From contig JBBFLY010000076.1 in NCBI GenBank assembly GCA_037478855.1, positions 1-12,473 of the forward strand: a DNA stretch of 12,473 bases, written 5' to 3'. Of this stretch, positions 1 to 7,082 are shown piece after piece. Made by a program: the position numbers and the translations under genes. The notes under the pieces are model-generated. The model ran no database searches. It was given only the letters and a program-made list of their open reading frames with translations, and was not told the origin of the DNA. Position 1 is the first letter of the stretch. Each line of letters begins with the position of its first letter. The stretch is from Rhabdothermincola sp037478855 (GTDB taxonomy: Bacteria > Actinomycetota > Acidimicrobiia > Acidimicrobiales > Acidimicrobilacustridaceae).

Positions 1-42
1 CTCCGGGGGCGGGTCGGGAGGGGCCGGGTGGGAGGGTTCGCC

Positions 43-48
43 TAGGGT
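43..48 (+). promoter_or_regulatory. -10 hexamer (TAGGGT) for a leaderless dienoyl-CoA isomerase mRNA
   Basis: TAGGGT fits the actinobacterial -10 pattern TANNNT and ends 7 nt before ATG 56, placing the transcript start at or next to the A of the start codon. The purine-rich GGGAGGG at 30-36 could instead be a ribosome binding site for GTG 47, so the two readings compete. Confidence 0.45.
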
Positions 49-55
49 GGCGGCC

Positions 56-907
56 ATGGGCTACACGTGCTTCGACGTCGAGATCACCGACAAGGTGGCG
101 CACCTGCGCCTCAACCGGCCGGACGCGCTGAACACCATGGTGCCGGCGTTCTGGACCGAGCTCCCCCAGATCGTGCGGGAGATCGACGACGACGGCTCGG
201 CCAGGGTGATCGTCGTGTCCTCGACGGGCAGGCACTTCAGCGCGGGGATGGACCTCTCGGTGTTCACCGGCGGCTCCGGGCTGACCGGCGGTGAGGAGCC
301 GCGCACGACCGAGATGGGTCGCACGCGCGCCCGCCTGCGCCAGACCGCGCTGCTGCTCCAGGAGAGCTTCACGGCGCTCGAGAAGGCCCGCCAGCCCGTG
401 CTCGCCGCGGTGCAGGGCGGCTGCGTCGGTGGCGCGCTCGACCTGGTCACCGCCTGCGACTGCCGGTACGCCACGGCTGACGCGTTCTTCGTGGTCCAGG
501 AGATCAACATCGGGATGACCGCCGATGTGGGCACGCTCCAGCGCCTGCCGAAGCTGATCCCCGAGGGCGTGGCCCGCGAGATGGCCTACACCGGCCGCCG
601 GATGTCCGCGGCGAGGGCTAAGGAGGTCGGGCTGGTCAACGAGGTGTTCGACACCCACGAGGCGATGCTCGAGGCAGTGATGGAGACCGCGCACGAGATC
701 GCCTCCAAGAGTCCGCTCGCGATCTGGGGGACCAAGGAGATGATCAACTACGCACGGGATCACTCCGTCGCCGACTCGCTCAACTACATCGCCACGTGGC
801 AGACGGGCATGTTCCAGCCCGCCGACATGCTCGAGAGCTTCGCCGCGAAGAGCGAGCAGCGCGAGCCCCGCTTCGACGACCTGCTGCCGAACCCCAAGTC
901 GCTCTGA
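56..907 (+). CDS. Dienoyl-CoA isomerase-like enoyl-CoA hydratase/isomerase family protein
   Basis: Crotonase-fold enzyme of 283 residues, predicted to shift double bonds in 3,5-dienoyl-CoA to 2,4-dienoyl-CoA during breakdown of unsaturated fatty acids in the cytoplasm. Seen: the oxyanion-hole stretch HFSAGMDL (A63-G64-M65-D66), GGALDLVTACDCRYATADAF around residue 125, and NIGMTADVGTLQRLPK around 151. Asp129, Glu149 and Asp157 match the catalytic Asp176/Glu196/Asp204 of rat ECH1, with identical spacing (20 and 8 residues). The C-terminal YARDHSVADSLNYIATWQ also matches ECH1 rather than ordinary hydratases. I prefer ATG 56 over GTG 47, because TAGGGT (43-48) then sits 7 nt upstream as a leaderless-type -10, and GTG 47 would lie inside it. 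A GTG 47 start would add three residues. The gene stands alone and converges on the next gene. The family is certain; isomerase specificity is inferred from the residues. Confidence 0.9.
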   Translation: MGYTCFDVEITDKVAHLRLNRPDALNTMVPAFWTELPQIVREIDDDGSARVIVVSSTGRHFSAGMDLSVFTGGSGLTGGEEPRTTEMGRTRARLRQTALLLQESFTALEKARQPVLAAVQGGCVGGALDLVTACDCRYATADAFFVVQEINIGMTADVGTLQRLPKLIPEGVAREMAYTGRRMSAARAKEVGLVNEVFDTHEAMLEAVMETAHEIASKSPLAIWGTKEMINYARDHSVADSLNYIATWQTGMFQPADMLESFAAKSEQREPRFDDLLPNPKSL

Positions 908-954
908 GCGCCGGAGCCCGGTGGTGCGCGGAGGCGGTTGGCGTCGGGCGCGCT
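907..954. terminator. Imperfect hairpin between convergent genes
   Basis: AGCGC (907-911) pairs with GCGCT (950-954) and GCCCG (916-920) pairs with CGGGC (945-949), with a 4-nt bulge (912-915) and a 24-nt loop. The structure overlaps the stop codons of both convergent genes (TGA 905-907; TAG on the minus strand at 953-955). No T-tract follows on either side, so it is only a candidate bidirectional terminator. Confidence 0.25.
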
Positions 955-1552
955 AGCCCTCCTCAAGTGGGGGGAGGAAGTCCCAGGGAAGGTCACCCAC
1001 CCGCACGAGGGTCGAGGAGATCCAGCCGCCCATCGAGGAGAAGTGGTCGTCGAGGATCGAGCCGTCCGCGAGGGTGGCTTCGTCGAACTCGTAGGACCCC
1101 TCGTAGCTCACCTCGATCGCGTACTCCGGCTCCTTCAGGTCCGCCGGGTACACCGTCTCGATGGTCGGACCCGATCGGTGGAGCGGCTCGCTCGCGATCG
1201 GGGGGCTCTCGGTGGGCAGCACGCTGAGCAGCAGGGCGGGATCGGGCGACGAGGCGAGCCGCTGCACCCGCAGGACGATCTCGATGTCGATCCGGGGCGG
1301 CTCGTCGAAGGGCTCGTCGATGTACCAGAGGCGGTAGGCGGTCTGCGACCACGTGGGCCACGAAAGGGTGATGTCGGCCTGCACCCGAGGCGGGAGTCCC
1401 TCTCCGGGCAGGCCGTAGCTGGTCTCCCAGCGCATGTCACCGAGCAGCACGTCCACCTGGAACCGCTCCTCGAACGCCTGCCGCTCGAGGAGCGCGCTCT
1501 CGAAGGCGTCACGGAGCGCTCCGATCGCATCGGTGAAGACGTGGTCGAGCAT
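953..1552 (-). CDS. Hypothetical protein, 199 residues
   Basis: I do not recognise this protein and assign no function. It starts with a likely amphipathic helix (about residues 1-32, MLDHVFTDAIGALRDAFESA onward), followed by what looks like a mainly beta region with aromatic clusters (SWPTWSQTAYRLWYIDEP, about residues 64-81). The C-terminal half is strongly acidic. There is no cysteine, signal peptide or membrane segment, so it is probably soluble and cytoplasmic. The amino-acid composition is balanced, unlike the arginine- and proline-rich shadow frames here, which supports real coding. The ATG has no ribosome binding site; TACCCT (complement of 1562-1567) lies 9 nt upstream, suggesting its own promoter with almost no leader. 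It lies 55 bp downstream of the VOC gene on the same strand and could also be read from that transcript. Confidence 0.75.
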   Translation of the reverse strand: MLDHVFTDAIGALRDAFESALLERQAFEERFQVDVLLGDMRWETSYGLPGEGLPPRVQADITLSWPTWSQTAYRLWYIDEPFDEPPRIDIEIVLRVQRLASSPDPALLLSVLPTESPPIASEPLHRSGPTIETVYPADLKEPEYAIEVSYEGSYEFDEATLADGSILDDHFSSMGGWISSTLVRVGDLPWDFLPPLEEG

Positions 1553-1561
1553 CGCGGTCCG

Positions 1562-1567
1562 AGGGTA
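1562..1567 (-). promoter_or_regulatory. -10 hexamer (TACCCT) upstream of the 199-residue protein
   Basis: On the minus strand TACCCT ends 9 nt before the ATG, leaving room for a 5' leader of only about 2-3 nt. The same hexamer is found before ychF. No -35 element is evident. Confidence 0.35.
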
Positions 1568-1607
1568 GCGGGTGGCCTGCCTCCGCCCGTCAGCCCAGGT
1601 CGGGCCG

Positions 1608-2252
1608 TCACCGGAGGGGCTCGTCCACCTCGGGGGAGAGGAACGCTGTGGGCACCGACAGGCCGAGCAGTCGATGCCGGAGGGTGGCGATGCGGCGCCC
1701 GGGCTGCACCGCCTGCTTGATGGTGCCGAGCGCGTCGCCGAGGACCCCGGCGGTGGCGTCGAGATCGGCGACCGTGTACGCCAGCCCGAAGAAGGCGGCC
1801 GGCCCGTCCCCGCCCGGCTCCTCCGGTCCGATCAGCTCGATGATCACCTCACCGGCGCGAAAGAACACCTGCAGCGACGGCGCACCGTACTGATCGGTGT
1901 GGCGGGTGCGCCGTGGTTCGAATCCCATCGCCTCGAGCACGGCGGTCGTGCGCGCCGTGTCGGGGGTCACCAGCACCACATGATCGATCTGCAGCACCTC
2001 GTTGGGGTGTCGGCCGGGCTCGCACGGCTCGGCCGCGCTGAGCGAGGTGGGCAGGCCGTCGGGTTCGGGATGCTCGACAGTGGCGTCGCGAAGGGACCAC
2101 GACACGATGCCCCTTCCCCGCTCGCGGCCCACCAGACGGATCCGCACCCGCCCCACCCGGCACAGCCCGTCGGGTTCGACGTCGAACCCGGCTGCCCGCC
2201 ACGCCTCCGGGGGGTCCGCCACCTCGATCGTGTCGATCGTGGGGGTGGTCAC
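1608..2252 (-). CDS. VOC (glyoxalase/bleomycin-resistance fold) family protein
   Basis: Soluble protein of 214 residues in the vicinal-oxygen-chelate superfamily. The unit QIDHVVLVTPDTARTTAVLE (88-107), then GFEPRR, then VIIELIGPE (136-144) is a typical beta-alpha-beta-beta-beta module with candidate metal ligands His91 and Glu139. The segment AYTVADLDATAGVLGDALG (158-176) through LSVPTAFLSP (198-207) forms the partner module. An extra N-terminal piece (residues 5-55, IDTIEVADPPEAWRAAGF onward) resembles a further degenerate module. The substrate is unknown; dioxygenase, glyoxalase and epimerase activities all occur in this fold. I chose GTG 2252 because GGAGGA lies 9 nt upstream and the homology begins there. 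The frame stays open further upstream, but that part is low-complexity. The gene follows a small ORF by 2 nt. Confidence 0.85.
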   Translation of the reverse strand: MTTPTIDTIEVADPPEAWRAAGFDVEPDGLCRVGRVRIRLVGRERGRGIVSWSLRDATVEHPEPDGLPTSLSAAEPCEPGRHPNEVLQIDHVVLVTPDTARTTAVLEAMGFEPRRTRHTDQYGAPSLQVFFRAGEVIIELIGPEEPGGDGPAAFFGLAYTVADLDATAGVLGDALGTIKQAVQPGRRIATLRHRLLGLSVPTAFLSPEVDEPLR

Positions 2253-2254
2253 GC

Positions 2255-2341
2255 TCAGCGGTCCTCCGTCCGCTCGGCACGGATCAGCCCCTGGAGGTGA
2301 AGCCGTTCCCCGTTCGATGCCTCGAAGGTCTCCCCGAGCAC
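2255..2341 (-). CDS. Putative leaderless 28-residue leader ORF before the VOC gene
   Basis: A GTG-to-TGA frame of 28 codons begins MLGETFEASNGERLHL and ends RAERTEDR. TAGGTT (complement of 2348-2353) sits exactly 6 nt before the GTG with CGTCAG between, the geometry of a leaderless start. The TGA is followed by 2 nt and then the GTG of the VOC gene. The VOC ribosome binding site overlaps the ORF's codons for Thr-Glu-Asp. I recognise no homology and no regulatory amino-acid run. It may be a coupled upstream ORF that gives a leaderless transcript access to an internal start, or simply a 5' leader that happens to be open. Existence is inferred from signal geometry alone. Confidence 0.4.
   Translation of the reverse strand: MLGETFEASNGERLHLQGLIRAERTEDR
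2262..2267 (-). promoter_or_regulatory. Ribosome binding site of the VOC gene
   Basis: GGAGGA on the minus strand, 9 nt before GTG 2252. It fixes the start within a much longer open frame. It is embedded in the last codons of the upstream small ORF, so that ORF's translation could affect initiation here. Confidence 0.6.
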
Positions 2342-2347
2342 CTGACG

Positions 2348-2353
2348 AACCTA
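2348..2353 (-). promoter_or_regulatory. -10 hexamer (TAGGTT) for the leader ORF and VOC gene
   Basis: TAGGTT on the minus strand within the 169-bp divergent region between the VOC and mutase genes. The start of transcription is expected near 2341, the first base of the small ORF's GTG, giving an 89-nt stretch before the VOC start. Confidence 0.4.
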
Positions 2354-2421
2354 CCGCCCGGCGGCATCGCACATCGCCAGCCGATCCAGGGCGGCGCCGA
2401 CCGGCGGCAGACTGTACGACC

Positions 2422-4122
2422 ATGCCGGATGCTGAGCTGATCCGAAGAGCGCGCGCCTGGCAGGTAGCGGACCCTGACCCCGAGACCCGTGCCGAGGTCG
2501 ACCGACTGATCGAGGCTGGCGACGACGAGGACCTGCGCGACCGCTTCGAACGGCGTCTGGAGTTCGGCACCGCAGGACTGCGGGCGGCGATGGGTGCCGG
2601 CCCCAATCGCATGAACCGCCTGGTGGTCCGCCGCGCCGCCGCCGGGCTGATGCGCTACCTCGGTCCTGGACGCACGGTCGTGGTCGGCTACGACGCGCGG
2701 CGCAAGTCCGATCAGTTCGCCGCGGACACCGCGGAGATCATCGCTTCGGCCGGCGGCAGGGCGGTGATGTTCGAGCACCCGGTCCCCACCCCGGTGCTGG
2801 CGTTCGCGATCCGGCTGCTCGGAGCCGACGCAGGGGTGATGTGCACCGCGAGCCACAACCCGCCCGCCGACAACGGCTTCAAGGTGTATCTGGGTGATGG
2901 TGCGCAGATCATCCCGCCGATCGATCGGAGGATCGCCGCCGCGATCGAACAGGTCGAGCTCGGCGAGCTCCACCCGGATGGCGCCGACGCGCGGCGGGGG
3001 ATCGAGCCAGCGGGCGACGAGATCCTCGAGGCCTACGTGGAGCGGGCGGTGAGCCGCCTGGGCCCGGGCCCGCGCGAGCTGTCCATCGTCTACACCCCGC
3101 TGCACGGGGTCGGGCTCGCCGTGACCAGGCGGGCGTTCGCGGCCGCCGGGTTCGCGCCCCTGCAGGTGGTGCAGGCCCAGGCCGAGCCCGACGGCTCGTT
3201 CCCCACGACGCCCTACCCGAACCCGGAGGAGGAAGGTGCTCTCGATCTGGCCGTCGAGCTCGCAGATCGGGTCGACGCCGACCTGGTGCTCGCCCACGAC
3301 CCGGACGCGGATCGGCTGGGGGTGGTGGCCCGGGATTCGGACGGCCGGTGGCAGCGGTTGAGTGGCGATCAGGTCGGCGCGCTGCTCGCCGACCACCGGC
3401 TCCGGCGTACCGACGGCTCACCGGGCGAGCGTCTGGTGGTCGACACGTTTGTCTCCTCGGGTCTGGTGGGACGGCTCGCCGCCGCGCACGGCGCCCACCA
3501 CGTCGAGACGCCGACTGGTTTCAAGTGGCTCATGCGCCCGGTGATCGCGCATCCCCACTGGGAGCTGGTGCTCGCCTATGAGGAGGCGCTCGGCTACGCG
3601 GTCGACGGGTTCATCCGCGACAAGGACGGCATCACCGCGGCGCTGGTCTTCGCCGAGCTGGCAGCCGAGCTGCGCGCGGTGGGCTCGACGGTGTGGGATC
3701 GGCTTGAGCAGCTGGCGCGGACGCACGGGCTGTTCGCCACCGACACGTGGTCGTTTCGGTTCACCGGCTACGCGGCGCGCTCGCAGATCGACGCGCTGAT
3801 GGCCAGGCTCCGATCTTCCCCGCCTGACCGCCTCGGCTCCCGGGCGGTCACCGGCGTCGAGGACCTTCTCGAGGGTCGCGACCGCAGCGAGGGTGGTCAG
3901 CTGCCGCCAGTCGATGCGGTCGTCCTCCGGCTCGAGGGCGACGGGCGCCTGATCGCCCGGCCGAGTGGCACGGAGCCCAAGCTGAAGGTCTACGCGCGCC
4001 TCGTCCGCGCGGTCGGCGACGGCCCAGGCGCGCACACCCGCGCCGAGTCCGACGCGCGAGCCGAGCTGGCGGAGCTGGAGGGTGCGGTCCGGGCCTGGTT
4101 GGATCGTGCGATCGATGGGTGA
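2422..4122 (+). CDS. Phospho-sugar mutase (phosphoglucomutase/phosphomannomutase, PmmB-like)
   Basis: Cytoplasmic alpha-D-phosphohexomutase of 566 residues that moves phosphate between C1 and C6 (or C1 and C5) of a sugar. Motifs in order: LEFGTAGLR (F48-R54), typical of the PGM2/PgcA/PmmB branch; active-site TASHNP with phosphoserine Ser144; metal-binding DPDADR (Asp293, Asp295, Asp297); sugar-specificity loop YEEALGY (386-392); phosphate-binding RPSGTEPK (513-520). All key residues are intact and the length is normal. The ATG has no ribosome binding site and only a weak -10-like GACTGT 6 nt upstream; the open frame reaches further back, but homology starts here. The 72-bp gap to the acyltransferase gene suggests a link to envelope polysaccharide supply. 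Which sugar is preferred (glucose, mannose, pentose) cannot be read from sequence. Confidence 0.92.
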   Translation: MPDAELIRRARAWQVADPDPETRAEVDRLIEAGDDEDLRDRFERRLEFGTAGLRAAMGAGPNRMNRLVVRRAAAGLMRYLGPGRTVVVGYDARRKSDQFAADTAEIIASAGGRAVMFEHPVPTPVLAFAIRLLGADAGVMCTASHNPPADNGFKVYLGDGAQIIPPIDRRIAAAIEQVELGELHPDGADARRGIEPAGDEILEAYVERAVSRLGPGPRELSIVYTPLHGVGLAVTRRAFAAAGFAPLQVVQAQAEPDGSFPTTPYPNPEEEGALDLAVELADRVDADLVLAHDPDADRLGVVARDSDGRWQRLSGDQVGALLADHRLRRTDGSPGERLVVDTFVSSGLVGRLAAAHGAHHVETPTGFKWLMRPVIAHPHWELVLAYEEALGYAVDGFIRDKDGITAALVFAELAAELRAVGSTVWDRLEQLARTHGLFATDTWSFRFTGYAARSQIDALMARLRSSPPDRLGSRAVTGVEDLLEGRDRSEGGQLPPVDAVVLRLEGDGRLIARPSGTEPKLKVYARLVRAVGDGPGAHTRAESDARAELAELEGAVRAWLDRAIDG

Positions 4123-4141
4123 AGCCTCGGTGGCGCGCGGC

Positions 4142-4147
4142 TACCGT
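4142..4147 (+). promoter_or_regulatory. Possible -10 hexamer (TACCGT) before the acyltransferase gene
   Basis: TACCGT fits TANNNT and lies in the 72-bp gap after the mutase gene. Transcription would start near 4154, leaving about 41 nt of leader to ATG 4195 with no clear ribosome binding site. Weak on its own; the gene may instead be read from the mutase transcript. Confidence 0.22.
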
Positions 4148-4194
4148 TCTGCGGTCTCACCGCCTTGCGGTCCGCATCCGAGTCGCCCCTGCTG

Positions 4195-5679
4195 ATGCTG
4201 TTCCCAACGATCGACTTCGCGATCTTCTTCGTGGTCGTGTTCACGGGCAACTGGCTGCTCCGTCCCCACCCGCGACGGTGGCGATGGTTCATGCTCATCG
4301 CCAGCCTCGTGTTCTACGGCTGGTTCCGCTGGTACTACGTCTTCCTGCTGCTCGGCTCGATCATCGTCAACTGGTTCTTCGGCGAGCGGATCTACGCCGC
4401 GCTCGGCTCTGACGGTGAGCGGACGGAGGCGAGCAGGCGCCTGGTGCGGTTGGCGGTGGTGGTGAACCTTGGCACGCTCGGGGTGTTCAAGTACGCCGAG
4501 TTCGCGCTGTCGACGGGCAGCAGCTGGTTGAACCGCCTCGGCTTCGATCTCGACCCTCCACTGATCGGGATCCTGCTGCCGGTCGGCATCTCGTTCTTCA
4601 CCTTCCAGGCGATCAGCTACGTCGTCGACATCGGGCGTGGTGAGTGGCGCAGACCCATGCCCCTGCTCGACTTCGCGGTGTACCTGTCCTTCTTCGCCCA
4701 CCTGGTCGCGGGGCCGATCGTGCGGGCGAGCGAGTTCGCCCCGCAGCTCGACCACCGCCCGGACCCGCGAGCCGTCGAGTCCTCGGAAGCGTTCATGCAC
4801 ATCTTCCGAGGTCTGTTCAAGAAGGTGGTCGTCTCCAGCTACATGGCGACGGTCGCTGACCCGGTGTTCCAGTTCCCGGGAGGCCACAGCAGCCTGGAGG
4901 TGCTCTTCGGCATCTACGCGTACGCGATCCAGATCTACGCCGACTTCAGCGGGTACACGGACATCGCCTTCGGTGTCGCGCTCCTGCTCGGCATCCGCTT
5001 CCCACAGAACTTCGACGCCCCGTACCGGTCGCTGTCGGTGCAGGAGTTCTGGCGGCGCTGGCACATGACGTTGTCGCGGTGGCTGCGCGACTACCTCTAC
5101 ATCCCGCTCGGCGGCAACCGCAGCTCGCGGTTGGTGACCCTGGTCAACCCGGAGCTCGGCGCCCAGCCACGCAAGGGCTTCATCTACCTGAACCTCATGC
5201 TGACGATGCTGCTCGGCGGCCTGTGGCACGGCGCCAACTGGACGTTCGTCGTCTGGGGTGCGATCCACGGCACGGCCCTCATCGTCGAGCGGGTGATCAG
5301 GGGTCGGTGGGCGCAGCGCCAACCGTTGGGTTTGCCCGCTCGTGTGGTCCCCATGCTCCAGTGGGCGCTGACCTTCCACGTCGTCGCGCTGGCCTGGGTG
5401 TTCTTCCGGGCGTCATCCCTCGATGTGGCGCTCGACGTGCTCGGCCGGCTCCTCTCCTTCGCGGGCGGCCCCTCTGATCTGGTCACGCCGCTGCTCGTCG
5501 TGACCATCGGGGCGATGCTGGCCTCGCAGTTCGTGCCGCCACAGGTTCCCGAGCGGGTCGAGCGGGGCTTCGGACGCGTGGCGCCAGCGCTGCAGGCCGG
5601 GCTGGTGGCGGTGGCCCTGGTCGGGATCAACGCCCTCGGCCCGGAGGGCATCGCACCGTTCATCTACTTTCAGTTCTGA
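4195..5679 (+). CDS. Membrane-bound O-acyltransferase (MBOAT, AlgI/DltB-like)
   Basis: Polytopic membrane protein of 494 residues, predicted to pass acyl groups (often acetyl) across the membrane for modification of an extracellular glycan. Seen: hydrophobic helices from the first residues (MLFPTIDFAIFFVVVFTGNW), the family signature FWRRWHMTLSRWLRDYLYIP (His290) and GGLWHGANWTFVVWG with the conserved His345, then more C-terminal helices. YADFSGYTDIAFGVALLLGI before His290 is also typical. I chose ATG 4195 because family members begin exactly like this; a TTG at 4165 would add ten polar residues. The downstream SGNH gene begins 18 bp later, the usual pairing in which the MBOAT delivers the acyl group and the SGNH protein places it. 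The acceptor polymer is unknown. Confidence 0.92.
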   Translation: MLFPTIDFAIFFVVVFTGNWLLRPHPRRWRWFMLIASLVFYGWFRWYYVFLLLGSIIVNWFFGERIYAALGSDGERTEASRRLVRLAVVVNLGTLGVFKYAEFALSTGSSWLNRLGFDLDPPLIGILLPVGISFFTFQAISYVVDIGRGEWRRPMPLLDFAVYLSFFAHLVAGPIVRASEFAPQLDHRPDPRAVESSEAFMHIFRGLFKKVVVSSYMATVADPVFQFPGGHSSLEVLFGIYAYAIQIYADFSGYTDIAFGVALLLGIRFPQNFDAPYRSLSVQEFWRRWHMTLSRWLRDYLYIPLGGNRSSRLVTLVNPELGAQPRKGFIYLNLMLTMLLGGLWHGANWTFVVWGAIHGTALIVERVIRGRWAQRQPLGLPARVVPMLQWALTFHVVALAWVFFRASSLDVALDVLGRLLSFAGGPSDLVTPLLVVTIGAMLASQFVPPQVPERVERGFGRVAPALQAGLVAVALVGINALGPEGIAPFIYFQF

Positions 5680-5697
5680 GCGCAGAGGACCGATCCC

Positions 5698-6933
5698 ATG
5701 GCCACTCCCACAGACGGACGACCGCTACCGTCGGCTCCCGTGCGGCAGAGCCCTGGTGGGACCCCGTCTCCCAGCCGTGTGCGCACTGCACAGCGGTCAC
5801 CCGCCCGCCAGCTGGTGGTCCGGCTCTTCCGCAGCCAGCGGCCGGAGCGTTCGGGCACCATGCCGGCGGGCGTGGTGCTCATCGTCGTCGTGGTCGGCTT
5901 GCTGCTCGCAGCGATGCTCAACGCAGATGCGACCCTGCGTAAGAGCAAGGCTCGGGGTGACGGCTTCCGTCAGCAGGTGGCGCAGGCGGTGGCGGACGTG
6001 AGCGACGCGCTGGGGCTCACCGGTCCCCGCAACGCGCTCGACGAGGCGCTGGGTCGCAGCACGGGTGGCGGGCCGAGCTACGAGGAGCTGCTCGCCGAGA
6101 AGGAGGCCGCCGAGCAGCAGGGCGCCGAGCTCGCGGCCGGGGTCGCCACGTCGGTGCCCTCCGCGCCGCTCCTGCACACCCCCACGCCTGACAACCCCCT
6201 GAAGCTGTGGGTCGGCGGTGACTCCGTGGGTGGCTCGTTCGGCGTGCAGATGCAGCCGATCGCCGATTCGACCGGTCTGTTCAGATCGACGCTCGACTAC
6301 CGGCTCGGCACCGGGCTGATCCGGCCGGACTACTTCAACTGGCCCGAGCACTTCGCGAGGGACGTGCTGCCGGAGCTCGACCCCGATGTGGTGGTGGTGA
6401 TGTTCGGCGCGAACGACGACCAGAACCTCGAGCTCGATGGCGGCCGGGTGGTGAAGAAGTACACGCCGGAGTGGTATGCGGAGTACCGCCGGCGGGTCGG
6501 GGCCACCATGGACCTGCTCAGGAGCCCGGAGAACGACCGGCTCGTGGTGTGGGTGGGCGCAGTGCCTGCCGGTCCCGGTTCGAAGATCTCGAACATGGAC
6601 GTGCTCAACTACATCTACTGGACCGAGGCCCGGCAGCGGCCGTGGGTCACCTATGTCGACAGCTTCGCCATCCTCGGCGGGCCAGACCACGCGTTCGCCG
6701 AGGAGGTGGTCTTCGCCGACGGCAAGCTGCGCGGCCCCTACCAGAAGGACAACCTGCACCTGAGCACCTGGGGTGCCCAGCGCCTGTCGTGGGCCTCCCT
6801 CGCGCACATCGGTCGGCTCGTCGATCTCTCCGCCACCAGGGTGCCGACTCCGCCCCCGTCGCAGACCGCCCCAGCTGAGGTCGTCGAGCGGGAGGAGCTG
6901 CCGCGTCCACCGAGCATGCCTGAAGGAGTCTGA
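5698..6933 (+). CDS. Membrane-anchored SGNH/GDSL family protein (DUF459-like), partner of the MBOAT
   Basis: Protein of 411 residues: a proline- and arginine-rich cytoplasmic N-terminus (1-54), one membrane helix (57-74, AGVVLIVVVVGLLLAAML), an Ala/Glu-rich linker (about 120-155), then an extracytoplasmic SGNH domain. Block I is VGGDSVGGSF with nucleophile Ser176, the Asn block is MFGANDD (Asn239), and the C-terminal dyad is DNLH (Asp351, His354). The complete set implies an active esterase or acyltransferase. AGAGGA (5684-5689) lies 8 nt before the ATG, and the 18-bp gap places it in one operon with the MBOAT. By analogy with PatA/PatB and AlgI/AlgX it would transfer or remove acyl groups on a surface polymer. 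The last 30 residues are proline-rich and unstructured. Confidence 0.88.
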   Translation: MATPTDGRPLPSAPVRQSPGGTPSPSRVRTAQRSPARQLVVRLFRSQRPERSGTMPAGVVLIVVVVGLLLAAMLNADATLRKSKARGDGFRQQVAQAVADVSDALGLTGPRNALDEALGRSTGGGPSYEELLAEKEAAEQQGAELAAGVATSVPSAPLLHTPTPDNPLKLWVGGDSVGGSFGVQMQPIADSTGLFRSTLDYRLGTGLIRPDYFNWPEHFARDVLPELDPDVVVVMFGANDDQNLELDGGRVVKKYTPEWYAEYRRRVGATMDLLRSPENDRLVVWVGAVPAGPGSKISNMDVLNYIYWTEARQRPWVTYVDSFAILGGPDHAFAEEVVFADGKLRGPYQKDNLHLSTWGAQRLSWASLAHIGRLVDLSATRVPTPPPSQTAPAEVVEREELPRPPSMPEGV

Positions 6934-6977
6934 TCGGCGCCCGGCTCATCGGCGGCCGGCTGATCAGCGTTCCGCAG
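6933..6977 (+). repeat. Degenerate 15-bp tandem repeat just after the SGNH gene
   Basis: ATCGGCGCCCGGCT (6933-6946) is repeated as ATCGGCGGCCGGCT (6948-6961) with one mismatch, and a weaker third copy begins ATCAGCG (6963). The array begins in the stop codon of the SGNH gene. It contains the 10-bp palindrome GCTGATCAGC (6959-6968). No T-tract follows, so a terminator is not shown. The rest of the 149-bp gap to 7082 holds nothing I recognise. Confidence 0.4.
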
Positions 6978-7082
6978 TGCGTCGCACGCCAGCCCGCCGA
7001 CGTCGTCGTCCGCGCCGGGTCGCCATCTCATGCGACCGTCCTGTGCCGGGAGGCTCGGGCAGTGGTATCGGCAGCCCGGCTC

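Noticed and set aside
2002..2421. Upstream extension of the phospho-sugar mutase frame by 140 codons
   Set aside because: It runs antisense through the VOC gene and is Arg/Ser/Pro-rich; family homology starts at ATG 2422.
4165..4194. TTG start for the MBOAT gene
   Set aside because: It would add ten polar residues before the typical family N-terminus, and there is no ribosome binding site for it.
4141..5379. Long minus-strand frame of 412 codons opposite the MBOAT gene
   Set aside because: It is an antisense shadow of a clear MBOAT coding sequence, rich in Arg/Glu/Gln/His, with no recognisable motif.
5797..6807. Long minus-strand frame of 336 codons opposite the SGNH gene
   Set aside because: Composition and position make it a shadow of the SGNH gene, whose catalytic blocks are intact on the plus strand.
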